Source: Pseudomonadota bacterium
Lineage (GTDB): Bacteria; Pseudomonadota; Gammaproteobacteria; Steroidobacterales; Steroidobacteraceae
NCBI GenBank assembly: GCA_025357635.1
Contig: JANXOV010000144.1
Location: 1 to 64,000 of the forward strand
Direction: 5' to 3'
Length of the DNA: 64,000 nucleotides
Shown here: positions 39,644 to 48,886 of the stretch, one piece after another
Layout: every line of letters starts with the position of its first letter
Position numbering within the stretch: position 1 is the first letter of the stretch
The notes under the pieces: generated by a model
What the model was told of the DNA's origin: nothing
Databases searched by the model: none
What the model saw: only the letters and a program-made list of their open reading frames with translations
Made by a program: the position numbers and the translations under genes

Positions 39644-39665
39644 TCGCATTGTTCGAAAAGACGCC

Positions 39666-40550
39666 ATGGAATACAAGGATTACTACAAAACGCTCGGCAT
39701 CGACCGCACGGCCACCGCGGAGGAGCTGAAGCGCGTCTATCGCAAACTGGCCCGAAAATACCATCCCGACGTCAGCAAAGAGAAGAACGCTGAGGAAAAG
39801 TTCAAGGCGGTGCAGGAGGCGTACGAGGTCCTGAAGGACCCGGAAAAGCGTGGCCTGTACGACCAGCTCGGCCCCAACTACCGGGCGGGCCAGCAGTTCC
39901 GGCCGCCGCCGGATTGGGAGCAGCGTTTCGGTGGCGGTGGAGGCGGCGGTTTTCGCCGTGGCTCGGCGGAGGATCTGAACGGTTTCAGCGAGTTTTTCTC
40001 ACGCATGTTCGGTGGCGGCGGAGACGAGGAATTCGTCCAGCCGGAGGCCGACGCGGGCAATCTGGAAGTGACTCTGGAGGAAGCCTTCAGCGGCACGAAG
40101 CGCCGGGTGCAGCTGAGCGATCGCGGCCGCGCCAAGAGCATCGACGTGCAGATTCCGGCCGGTGTCACCGAAGGCCAGGCGCTGCGTATCGCCGCGGGCG
40201 GTGATCGGCCCGCCCTGATATTCAAGATCCGGATCCGCCCGCATGCGCGTTATGCGGTGGAGGGCAAGAACGTGACGCTGGAATTGCCACTTGCCCCCTG
40301 GGAGGCGGCGCTAGGCGCCAAGGTGACCGTGCCCACCCTGGCAGGCTCCGTGGACTTGACCATTCCGGCCGGGGCACAATCTGGCCAGAAGCTGCGCCTG
40401 CGCGGCCGCGGACTGCCAGGCACCGCCCCCGGCGATCAACTGGTCATGATCAAGATCGTCAATCCGCCTGCGACCTCAGCGCACGACAAGGCGATCTACG
40501 AACGGATGCAGAAAGAGTTCAAGTTCGACGCCCGCGCCAATTGGCCGTAA
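39666..40550 (+). CDS. cbpA: Curved DNA-binding protein CbpA-like DnaJ co-chaperone
   Basis: J-domain [34 protein letters not shown]-rich linker; C-terminal peptide-binding domain without zinc finger. Confidence 0.9.
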   Translation: MEYKDYYKTLGIDRTATAEELKRVYRKLARKYHPDVSKEKNAEEKFKAVQEAYEVLKDPEKRGLYDQLGPNYRAGQQFRPPPDWEQRFGGGGGGGFRRGSAEDLNGFSEFFSRMFGGGGDEEFVQPEADAGNLEVTLEEAFSGTKRRVQLSDRGRAKSIDVQIPAGVTEGQALRIAAGGDRPALIFKIRIRPHARYAVEGKNVTLELPLAPWEAALGAKVTVPTLAGSVDLTIPAGAQSGQKLRLRGRGLPGTAPGDQLVMIKIVNPPATSAHDKAIYERMQKEFKFDARANWP

Positions 40551-40569
40551 CGGCGTTTTTGGCGCCGTT
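40549..40569. terminator. Short hairpin between convergent cbpA and E2 gene
   Basis: AACGGCG-TTTTTGG-CGCCGTT. Confidence 0.3.
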
Positions 40570-40581
40570 GTCCAATCCCGG

Positions 40582-41982
40582 CTAGGAAATCAACCGCAGC
40601 GGCTTCTCGATCAGATCGCGCAGCGCGGACAAAAAGCGCGCGCCGACTGCGCCATCGATCGCGCGATGATCGCAGGACAGCGACAGCTTCAAGGTGTTGG
40701 CAAAGGTGACCGAGCCGGCATCCTCGACGAAGCGCCGCTGCAGCGCGCCGACCGCCAGGATCGCGCCTTGCGGCGGATTGATGATGGCATCGAACTCATC
40801 GACCCCGAACATGCCCAGATTGGTCACGCAGAACGACCCGCCCGCATATTCCTCCACCTTCAGCTTGCCGGCGCGTGCGCGTTCGGCAAGATCGCGGATT
40901 TCCGAGCCGATCTGTGCGACCGGCTTTGTGTCGGCGCAGCGCACGATGGGCGTGATCAAACCGCGGTCGGTGGCCACCGCAACCGCCACGTCGGCATGTT
41001 TGTAGCGGTGAATTTCTTCGCCGTGCACCTGGATGTTGACCTGTGGCACGTCGATGAGCGCAAGCGCTGCGGCACGGATCAGATAGTCGTTGACGCTGGG
41101 CGGCTTGCCGCCGTCCTTGCGTATGCGCTCGCGCAGCGCCATGAGCGCATCCACGCGCACCCGCATGCGCAGGTAAAAGTGTGGGATGGTTGACTTGGAC
41201 AAGGTCAGCTGCCGCGCGATGACTTTTCGCATCGGCGTGAACTTCTCGATGGTGAAGCTCTGCGAACTCGCGGCCGCCGCTGGCGGTGTCGCCGCGCTCT
41301 TCAGTACATCCGCTCGGCTGATGCGGCCGCGCGGACCCGTGCCTTTGAGCCTGGACAAGTCGACCGCATGTTTAAGCGCCAGCCGCTTCGCATAGGCAGA
41401 GGCGTGGAAGACATCCAGTGCCGCGGTGGTCACCGCGACTGAAACGGGCTTGCCGGCCGCCGGAGCCGCCGCGGGTTTAGAGGCCTGGTCAACATCCTGC
41501 AGTGTGATGCGGCCGCGCCGGCCACTGCCGCGCAGTTGCCCGACTCCGAAACCCAGCTTCTCGGCCAGCAGGCGGGCCGGCGGACTGATGTTCGCGTTTT
41601 TCGGAATTGCCGCGGTCGTTGGCGGTGGTGCGGCGGCGGTTGCGGTCGCGGCCGCGGTGCCCGGCGACTCGGCCGCGGCACTGCCGGCCGCCGCGCGGAA
41701 GGAGCGTACGAAGTCTTCGATTTCCGTCGCGGTTGCCGGCTCCATGGCAAGCACCGCAAGCAGCGCCCCCACCGGGTACACGGTCGCGGCGTCCGCGACC
41801 ACCCGTGCCACCGTGCCTTCGAATTCGCATTCAAGATCGTTGGCTATCTTGTCGGTTTCAATGAGCGCGATCACCTGGCCTTTCTTGATGCGGTCTCCGG
41901 CCGTGACTTTCCATTCCGCGATCGTTCCTTCGACCATCTCTATGCCCCACTTGGGCATCGTCAATGCGCGCAGCTTGCTCAC
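40582..41982 (-). CDS. 2-oxo acid dehydrogenase E2 (dihydrolipoamide acyltransferase), one lipoyl and two apparent PSBD domains
   Basis: Lipoyl motif ALIETDKIANDLE; ISPPARLLAEKLGFGVGQLRGSGRRGRITLQDV and HASAYAKRLALKHAVDLSRLKGTGPRGRISRADV; catalytic CDHRAIDG. Confidence 0.9.
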   Translation of the reverse strand: MSKLRALTMPKWGIEMVEGTIAEWKVTAGDRIKKGQVIALIETDKIANDLECEFEGTVARVVADAATVYPVGALLAVLAMEPATATEIEDFVRSFRAAAGSAAAESPGTAAATATAAAPPPTTAAIPKNANISPPARLLAEKLGFGVGQLRGSGRRGRITLQDVDQASKPAAAPAAGKPVSVAVTTAALDVFHASAYAKRLALKHAVDLSRLKGTGPRGRISRADVLKSAATPPAAAASSQSFTIEKFTPMRKVIARQLTLSKSTIPHFYLRMRVRVDALMALRERIRKDGGKPPSVNDYLIRAAALALIDVPQVNIQVHGEEIHRYKHADVAVAVATDRGLITPIVRCADTKPVAQIGSEIRDLAERARAGKLKVEEYAGGSFCVTNLGMFGVDEFDAIINPPQGAILAVGALQRRFVEDAGSVTFANTLKLSLSCDHRAIDGAVGARFLSALRDLIEKPLRLIS

Positions 41983-41993
41983 GGGATGTGCCT

Positions 41994-43007
41994 TTAGTGT
42001 CGGTATGCCAGCGAGCGGCGCACGGCGGCTTCAATGCCGGCCGCATTGGGCAGGTATGCCTTTTCCAGCTCGCGTGCGAAGGGGACTGGCGTGTGCGGTG
42101 CGGTCACCATTTCGATCGGCGCCTTGAGGGCGGCAAAGGCTTTGCTTGCGACCAGCCCGGCGATGTCGCTGGCCAGACTGCAGCGAGGCGGACTCTCGTC
42201 GGCCACGATCAGGTGCCCGGTGTTCTCGACGCTGTCAAGAATGCATTCTTCATCCAGCGGCGAGGTGGTGCGAAGGTCGATGACATCGCAGCTGATGCCG
42301 TCCTTCGCCAGCGCGTCCGCGGCCTTTTCAGCCGCACGCACCAGCTGTCCGCAGGTGACGATGCTGGCGTGGTTGCCCTCGCGCGTCATGCGCGCGTTGC
42401 CGAAGGGCAGCAGGTACTCGCCATCGGGCACTTCGCCGCTGATGCCGTAGAGCGTCTTGTGTTCGAAGAACATCACCGGATCATCGCCGCGGATCGCGGT
42501 CGTCAGCAGACCTTTGGCATCCGCCGGGGTGGTGGGCATGACCACTTTCAGACCGGGGATGGAGGTCAGCATCGAGTACACGGCCTGGCTGTGCTGGGCA
42601 GCCGCATTCATGCCGGCGCCGTAGGTGATGCGCACGGTGACCGGGCATTTGGTCTTGCCGCCGAACATGTAGCGGAACTTTGCCATCTGGTTGTAGAGCT
42701 GGTCCAGGCAGACGCCGACGAAATCGGCGAACATGAGTTCGGCGATGGCGCGTTTGCCGGCCAGCGCAGCGCCGGCGGCGGCGCCCACGATGCAGCTTTC
42801 GGAGATCGGCGTGTCGATGACGCGGTTGGCGCCGAACTTGGCATACAAGCCGCCGGTCAGTCCCCAGATGCCGCCGATGGCTTCGGGTCCGCCGGCCGTG
42901 CCCATGCCGCCGACGATGTCCTCGCCCATGATCACGATGTTCTTGTCGCGCTCCATTTCATCGTGAATGGTTTTGTTGATCGCTTCCCGCAACATCATTT
43001 TCGCCAT
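41994..43007 (-). CDS. 2-oxo acid dehydrogenase E1 beta (transketolase-like)
   Basis: NIVIMGEDIVGGMGTAGG; DTPISESCIVGAAAGAALAGKRAIAELMFADF. Confidence 0.9.
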   Translation of the reverse strand: MAKMMLREAINKTIHDEMERDKNIVIMGEDIVGGMGTAGGPEAIGGIWGLTGGLYAKFGANRVIDTPISESCIVGAAAGAALAGKRAIAELMFADFVGVCLDQLYNQMAKFRYMFGGKTKCPVTVRITYGAGMNAAAQHSQAVYSMLTSIPGLKVVMPTTPADAKGLLTTAIRGDDPVMFFEHKTLYGISGEVPDGEYLLPFGNARMTREGNHASIVTCGQLVRAAEKAADALAKDGISCDVIDLRTTSPLDEECILDSVENTGHLIVADESPPRCSLASDIAGLVASKAFAALKAPIEMVTAPHTPVPFARELEKAYLPNAAGIEAAVRRSLAYRH

Positions 43008-43022
43008 GTGGGCTCGCCTGTC

Positions 43023-43991
43023 TTAATAAGTGACGTAAACATCTTCGAACACATCCGCCGCCTGCGGCACCGGTGCTGCCCGCGCTTGCGTGACGGCTGA
43101 TTCGATCAGCTGCATGACCTGGGCATCGATGGCATCGAGCTCGGCCAGGTCGATCAGCTTCCTGGCTTTGGCGGTGGCGCGGAAATTTTTCAGGCAGTCG
43201 CGCGTCTCGCGCAGCCGCTCCAGTTCGCCGGGACCGCGGTAGCGCTGTGGATCGCCTTCGAAGTGGCCGAAGAAGCGCTCGGTGTCCAGCTCCACCGAGG
43301 CCGGACCTGCGCCGCTGCGGCAATGCTGCAGCACTTCGGTCATCAGGTCGTACACGGCAAAGAAATCGCAGCCGTCCGCCTTGCGCGCCAGCATGCCGAA
43401 GCCCGCGGCGCGTTTGGTCATGTCCTTGGAGCCCACCGCATAGTCGGCGCCGGTGTGCTCGCTGTAGTGATTGTTCTCGTAAACGAAGATGACCGGGAGC
43501 TTGAGCACCACCGCCATGTTCATCGCTTCGAAAGTCGTGCCCTGATTGCAGGCGCCGTCGCCGCTGAAGGCGATGGACACTTTGCCGGCGCCGTCCATTC
43601 TGGCGGCGACGCCGGCGCCGACGGCGAGCGGCGCGCCCGCGCCCACAATGCCGTTGGCGCCAAGCATGCCCACATTCACATCGGCGATGTGCATGGAGCC
43701 ACCCTTGCCCTTGCACAGCCCGTCGCGGCGGCCGTAGATCTCTTTCATCATGCCCACGACATCACAGCCCTTGGCGATGCAATGGCCGTGTCCACGGTGC
43801 GTGGAGACGATGAAGTCATCGTTGGCGAGGTGTTCGCAAACTCCGACCGCGACAGCTTCCTGTCCGCAATACAAGTGCGTGAAGCCGGCAATGTCGCCGG
43901 TGGCGATTTCCAGGTGCAGGCGTTCTTCGAACTCGCGTATCGTTTTCATTTGCCGATAGGCGCGGCGCAATTGATCTTTGCTCAGAGGCAT
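43023..43991 (-). CDS. 2-oxo acid dehydrogenase E1 alpha (thiamine pyrophosphate-dependent)
   Basis: GHGHCIAKG; FSGDGACNQGTTFEAMNMAVVLKLPVIFVYENN (TPP motif GDG...N). Confidence 0.9.
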   Translation of the reverse strand: MPLSKDQLRRAYRQMKTIREFEERLHLEIATGDIAGFTHLYCGQEAVAVGVCEHLANDDFIVSTHRGHGHCIAKGCDVVGMMKEIYGRRDGLCKGKGGSMHIADVNVGMLGANGIVGAGAPLAVGAGVAARMDGAGKVSIAFSGDGACNQGTTFEAMNMAVVLKLPVIFVYENNHYSEHTGADYAVGSKDMTKRAAGFGMLARKADGCDFFAVYDLMTEVLQHCRSGAGPASVELDTERFFGHFEGDPQRYRGPGELERLRETRDCLKNFRATAKARKLIDLAELDAIDAQVMQLIESAVTQARAAPVPQAADVFEDVYVTY

Positions 43992-44017
43992 ACGCAAACT
44001 CCCACAATGCCAATTGG

Positions 44018-45199
44018 TTACAGTTGCAATACGGTTTTGGCAATGATCGATCGCTGGATCTCATTGCTGCCGCCAAAAATCGTCCAGGCCTGGCTGTTCA
44101 GATACCGTGGCATCGCGATCTGCGAGTCCTTGGTCAGCTCCGCCTCCGGGCAATGCTCTCCGTACAGCGGCCGTGCGCCGGTCAACTGCAATCCAGCGTA
44201 ACCCAAAACCTGCACTGCGATCGAGTCGATTTGCTGGCGCAGGGTGGAGGCAATCAGTTTGACCAGCGAGGTTTGCGGCCCGGGTTGCTCGCCGCGTTCC
44301 ATCTGCGCAAGGATTCGCAGCTCGGTGATCTCCAGCGCCTGGGCTTCGAGTTCGGCTTTCGCGACGCGGTGTGCCAGCGTGGTATTGCGCTGCAGATCCG
44401 GGTTCGCCTGCAAGGTGGCGATGTCCGCCAGCAGCCTGGGCGCAAAGCAGGAGCCGCCGCGCTCGTTCTCCAGCAGGAATTTCGCGATGGTCCAGCCCTG
44501 GCCCTCTTCTCCGATCAGACTTTCCCGCGGCACGGTCACGTTTTTCAAGAAGACTTCGTTGACTTCGTGGTCGCCGGCCAGCCCGTGGATCGGGCGCACC
44601 GTGACGCCGGGATCGCGCATGTCGAGCAGCAGAAAGCTGATGCCGCGCTGTGGCTTGACGGTCGAATCGGTGCGCGCAAGACAGAACATGTGCGTCGCGA
44701 AATGCGCGTGCGTGGTCCAGATCTTGCCGCCGTTGATGAGATAGCCGTCGTTGCTGCGCTCGGCGCGCGTGCGCAGACCGGCAAGATCGGAACCGGCGCC
44801 GGTTTCGGAAAATCCCTGGCACCAATAGTGTTCGGCGCTGAGAACCCGCGGCAGGTAATGCGACTTCTGCTCGGGCGTGCCAAAGGTATACACCACCGGG
44901 GCGAGCAGTTTCAGTCCCAGCAACGACAGCCGCGGCGCATCGGCCAGCGCGCATTCCTTCTCAAAAATGTAGCGCTGCATCGGTGACCAGCCGGTGCCGC
45001 CGTATTCGCGCGGCCAGGTGTACGCCAGCCAGCCGCGCTGATTCAAGATGTGCTGCCATTCCAGTCCGATATCCGGTTCGGCGAATACGGTGGGGGTCGC
45101 GCGCGTGCCGGCCCGCAAGGCCTGGGTCATTTTCTGTTCGAGGAAGCCGCGCACCTCGTCACGAAACGCTTCCTGTGCGGCGCTGAGCTGCAGGTTCAT
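44018..45199 (-). CDS. Acyl-CoA dehydrogenase
   Basis: WCQGFSETGAGSDLAGLRTRAERSNDGYLINGGKIWTTHA; GGSNEIQRSIIAKTVL. Confidence 0.92.
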   Translation of the reverse strand: MNLQLSAAQEAFRDEVRGFLEQKMTQALRAGTRATPTVFAEPDIGLEWQHILNQRGWLAYTWPREYGGTGWSPMQRYIFEKECALADAPRLSLLGLKLLAPVVYTFGTPEQKSHYLPRVLSAEHYWCQGFSETGAGSDLAGLRTRAERSNDGYLINGGKIWTTHAHFATHMFCLARTDSTVKPQRGISFLLLDMRDPGVTVRPIHGLAGDHEVNEVFLKNVTVPRESLIGEEGQGWTIAKFLLENERGGSCFAPRLLADIATLQANPDLQRNTTLAHRVAKAELEAQALEITELRILAQMERGEQPGPQTSLVKLIASTLRQQIDSIAVQVLGYAGLQLTGARPLYGEHCPEAELTKDSQIAMPRYLNSQAWTIFGGSNEIQRSIIAKTVLQL

Positions 45200-45201
45200 G
45201 C

Positions 45202-46347
45202 TCAGCGCTCCAGAATGACCACGGCCGAGACGCCCGGTGCGCCGTAGACATGGCTGTATGCGGTCTTGGGTGTGTTGGGAACCTGGCGCGCGCCGCCTGC
45301 GCCGCGCAGCTGCACGACGTTTTCGTACACCTGCCGAAGTCCCGATGCGCCGATGGGTTCACCGCAGGCCAGGCAGCCGCCGTCCGTATTGATGGGAAGC
45401 GGGCCGTTGATCTCGGTCCGGCCTTCGGCAAGCCAGGCCTCCTGCTCGCCGTCGGCGCAGAAGCCGTTCTCGGCCATATGCATGATCTCGGCGCCGGATT
45501 CGGTGTCCTGGACTTGCGCCACATCGATATCTTCGGGCCCGATGCCCGCCATGTCGTACGCGGCACGGCTCGCAATCGAGGTCGCGGAAGGCCCGCGCAC
45601 AATGTCAAGGCAAGGCGCGAACACTTCGAATGATCCGGGCGGACGCGTGCGCGTGGTCACCGCTGCAATGCGCGCCTGCGTCCGGCCAAGTTCGCTCGCT
45701 TTGCGCTCGCTGGCCAGCACCAACGCGACCCCGCCTTCGGCCGGCGAACAGAACATGAACTTGTTGAGCGGGTCGCTCACCATCGGCGCATTGCGAATCG
45801 TCTCCAGATCCACCGGCGTGCGGCGCCAGGCATGTCCGGCGTGCGCGCCGTTGCGAAACGCTTTGTGCGCAACGCGCACCAATGATTCTGAGGTGATGCC
45901 GTGCAGGTGCATGTAGCGGCGGATTTTCGTCGCAAAGAACTGCGTGGTGAGCATCAGTCCAATTTCGCCATACCATTCCGGCAGACCCCAGTCCGCGGGG
46001 CGCGGATCGAATGCGCCGCGCGGGTGCTTGTCAAAGCCCATGGCGATGCCCAGATCAAACTGGCCCGACAGGATGCTTGAATAGCTGCCGAACAAGGCCG
46101 ACCCGCCGGTTGCACAGCCGTTCTTGACGTTGATGAAAGGCAGGCCGGTCAGTCCCAATTGCGTGACTAGGGTGTCGGCATTGCCGGAGGCATCCGAGCC
46201 GCCGAACGCAAACTGCATGTCGCTCCACTGCAGCTTGCAATCCGCCAGCGCTGCGCGAACCGCGACCTCACCCTGCTTCAGTCCGCTGCTGCCCTCGCTG
46301 CGGCCAAAGGGATGGATGCCGATGCCAACGATGTAGACGCCGCTCAT
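45202..46347 (-). CDS. Thiolase-like/lipid-transfer protein with altered C-terminal motifs
   Basis: VKNGCATGGSALFG; NTDGGCLACGEPIGASGLRQVYE; VYGAPGVSAVVIL. Confidence 0.85.
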   Translation of the reverse strand: MSGVYIVGIGIHPFGRSEGSSGLKQGEVAVRAALADCKLQWSDMQFAFGGSDASGNADTLVTQLGLTGLPFINVKNGCATGGSALFGSYSSILSGQFDLGIAMGFDKHPRGAFDPRPADWGLPEWYGEIGLMLTTQFFATKIRRYMHLHGITSESLVRVAHKAFRNGAHAGHAWRRTPVDLETIRNAPMVSDPLNKFMFCSPAEGGVALVLASERKASELGRTQARIAAVTTRTRPPGSFEVFAPCLDIVRGPSATSIASRAAYDMAGIGPEDIDVAQVQDTESGAEIMHMAENGFCADGEQEAWLAEGRTEINGPLPINTDGGCLACGEPIGASGLRQVYENVVQLRGAGGARQVPNTPKTAYSHVYGAPGVSAVVILER

Positions 46348-46356
46348 GTCTGATGC

Positions 46357-46764
46357 TCAGGCTGGCCGAAATGCATAGGTGGTCACGCTACTGCCGTCAG
46401 GATCGGTGCGCAGCGCAATGACAGTGAGCCTCATCGGCATGCCGATGCGCAGCTGATCGAATGCCACACCGGTCAGCCGGCCTTCCACGATGACCGCGTC
46501 CGGCAGTTCGACATAGCCGACGGCGAAGGGCTCGAAACTTTCCGGTCCTGCGTAGGGCGGAGATTTTGGTCTGAAGCGCTGAATGGTGTAGGACCACAGC
46601 GTGCCGGCGCTGGGCAGCGCGCAGGCCTGAAACTGCTCATCGTTCGCATCCAGCGGGAACACGATGCGCCCGGTTTGCCGATGCCTGCCGCCGATCAGGT
46701 GCGGAACGGGCTCGGTTTCGAAGACCTGAGGAGCGATGGGCTGCGATCTCATGCGATCAAGCAT
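46357..46764 (-). CDS. DUF35 OB-fold protein (ChsH2-like), zinc ribbon degenerate
   Basis: FEPFAVGYVELPDAVIVEGRLTG; next to thiolase-like gene; Cys positions of the ribbon absent. Confidence 0.75.
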   Translation of the reverse strand: MLDRMRSQPIAPQVFETEPVPHLIGGRHRQTGRIVFPLDANDEQFQACALPSAGTLWSYTIQRFRPKSPPYAGPESFEPFAVGYVELPDAVIVEGRLTGVAFDQLRIGMPMRLTVIALRTDPDGSSVTTYAFRPA

Positions 46765-46805
46765 CGTTGACTGCGCCGCCAAGCGCAGCTGTGAAAAAGA
46801 CTAGG

Positions 46806-47603
46806 TCAATGCCCCAGGCTGATGGCGCGCTCGCTCACGGCGCCCAGATATCCCAGCTGCGAGGCCTTGAACAGGGTCTGACTGCGATTCACCGCGTCGA
46901 GTTTGACGGCCGCGTTGTGGATATGGAAGCGGATGGTCGCGCAGCTGCGGTGAATGATGGTGGCGATTTCCTGATCGGTCTTGCCCAGCGCCGCCCAGCG
47001 CAGGCATTCGACCTCGCGTTTGCTCAGGCGCACATCGGAGCGGATCAGGCTCTGCTTGCTGCGGACTTTGACGTAGCTGCACACAAATCGGCGCGCCCAC
47101 AGCTCCAGGGTATCCGCGTGTGCAGCAAACTCGCGCGACAGCTCGATGCGTTGCGGCTCGATCGGGCTGAAGCTCACCGCCGCGATCTGACCGAAGGGCA
47201 GGTGAATGGGCACCACGATGGCTGCCTCGGACATGGCTCGATTGCAAAAATCGGCGAGGTCGAGTGATTCGATGTGCGGGTTGCGCTGCCGCGTGTGGAT
47301 GCCGTGCTTGTTGCACCAGAAGGGTTCGCTCTCGTAGCGGCAGGCGATGACCAGCGGGGAGGTCAGTGCAATGCGGGTGTTTTCCCACCACCGCTGGGCA
47401 GGCCCGACCCAGCCGAAAACCTCGGAGGCGAGCACGGCACCCTGCTCATCCAGCATGGGATGCTTGGAGGCGATGTTGGCGCTCGGCGCGGTTCGCAGGC
47501 CCGCCAGCGCCAGAGACGCGTGATGCAATACTTCCGCCGCGGGGCGAATGTCCGCAAGCGAGCGTATGGTCAGCCGGTCGACCAAATCCTGAGCTGTCGA
47601 CAC
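46806..47603 (-). CDS. LuxR-family transcriptional regulator (no LuxI nearby)
   Basis: C-terminal HTH LSKREVECLRWAALGKTDQEIATIIHRSCATIRFHIHNAAVKLDAVNRSQ; GTG start at VSTAQ. Confidence 0.82.
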   Translation of the reverse strand: MSTAQDLVDRLTIRSLADIRPAAEVLHHASLALAGLRTAPSANIASKHPMLDEQGAVLASEVFGWVGPAQRWWENTRIALTSPLVIACRYESEPFWCNKHGIHTRQRNPHIESLDLADFCNRAMSEAAIVVPIHLPFGQIAAVSFSPIEPQRIELSREFAAHADTLELWARRFVCSYVKVRSKQSLIRSDVRLSKREVECLRWAALGKTDQEIATIIHRSCATIRFHIHNAAVKLDAVNRSQTLFKASQLGYLGAVSERAISLGH

Positions 47604-47754
47604 CCGTTCATTCCCCGTCGAGGCCGCTGGGCGGCTGCAAGGCCTGCGATTGTAGGCGTCGGGCCTGTGCCCGGCTAGTGGCTTTGCCAGTCGCGTGCCG
47701 CGCAAAAACGTGGTGTCGTTGGATACAGAGCGGCAACGGTTGGGGAATGCGCAG

Positions 47755-48867
47755 ATGCAGTTCAGCCTTAACGATGAACAGGTTATGTTGCAATCACTGG
47801 TCCAGCGGCTGGTGACGGAGCAGTACGCGCCCGGCAAGCGCGCGGCCTACCGTGCCACCGCAACCGGCTACTCGGCCGGCAATTGGGCGCAGATGGCCGA
47901 ATTGGGCGTGCTGGCTGCCCCGTTTTCGCCCGAGCAGGGCGGTCTGGCCGGCGGGCTGGTGGAAATCATGGTGCTGATGGAAGCCCTGGGGCGGGGCCAG
48001 GTGGTCGAACCGGTGCTCGAGCAGGTGGTCACGCCAGGGCGATTGATTTCGTACGCCCAGAGAGCAGACCTTGAGGCGCCGTGGCTGCATCGCCTCATGA
48101 GCGGCGAGGCGCATGTGGCGGTGGCGCATTTCGAACAGGCGGCCGGTTTCGAGTTGGACGATGTCAGGACGCTCGCCCGCAGCGCCGCTTCTGGCGTGCG
48201 GCTTGACGGGGAAAAAACGGTTGTGCTGGGTTGCGGGGGCGCCGAGGTCTTCATCGTTTCCGCGCGCACGCCTGGTTCGGCCGGCGCCGACGGCATCGGC
48301 TTTCACTTCGTCGATCGCGATGCGCCGGGTTTGAAGATCACTCCTTTTCGGATCGCGGACGGATCCGTGGCGGCGAGACTGCGGCTGGAGGATGTGCCGG
48401 TCCGCGAAACACTCAAGGTGAATTTCGACGGTTTTCTTCGCGCCGTGGATGACTCGCGCATCGCGGCCTGCGCCGAGATGCTCGGCATCATGAGCACCTT
48501 GTTCGAAGCGACGCTGGATCATGTGCGCACGCGCAAACAGTTCGGCGTGCCGCTGGGCAGCTTTCAGGTGATCCAGCATCGGCTGGCCGATTTGTACGTG
48601 CTGCTGGAACAGTCGCGTTCACAGCTGTACCGCGCCGCGCTCAGCGGCGAGCAGGGGCGGGCGCAGCCGGCGGCGGTGGCGGGAATGAAGAGCTATGTCA
48701 GCGCCGCGGCGCTGGAGATGGGCGAGCAATGCATCCATCTGCACGGCGGCATGGGCATCACGGATGAGCTGATGATCGGTCACGGGCATAAGCGGCTGCT
48801 GGTGCTGGCTGCGATGTTCGGCGACGCCGATCACTCGCTGCAGCGCTTCGCGCGCTTTGCGCATTGA
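47755..48867 (+). CDS. Acyl-CoA dehydrogenase family protein
   Basis: MQFSLNDEQVMLQSLVQRLVTEQY; IHLHGGMGITDELMIGHGHKRLL. Confidence 0.9.
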   Translation: MQFSLNDEQVMLQSLVQRLVTEQYAPGKRAAYRATATGYSAGNWAQMAELGVLAAPFSPEQGGLAGGLVEIMVLMEALGRGQVVEPVLEQVVTPGRLISYAQRADLEAPWLHRLMSGEAHVAVAHFEQAAGFELDDVRTLARSAASGVRLDGEKTVVLGCGGAEVFIVSARTPGSAGADGIGFHFVDRDAPGLKITPFRIADGSVAARLRLEDVPVRETLKVNFDGFLRAVDDSRIAACAEMLGIMSTLFEATLDHVRTRKQFGVPLGSFQVIQHRLADLYVLLEQSRSQLYRAALSGEQGRAQPAAVAGMKSYVSAAALEMGEQCIHLHGGMGITDELMIGHGHKRLLVLAAMFGDADHSLQRFARFAH

Positions 48868-48886
48868 GCGCGCAAGGCGCGCCTGA

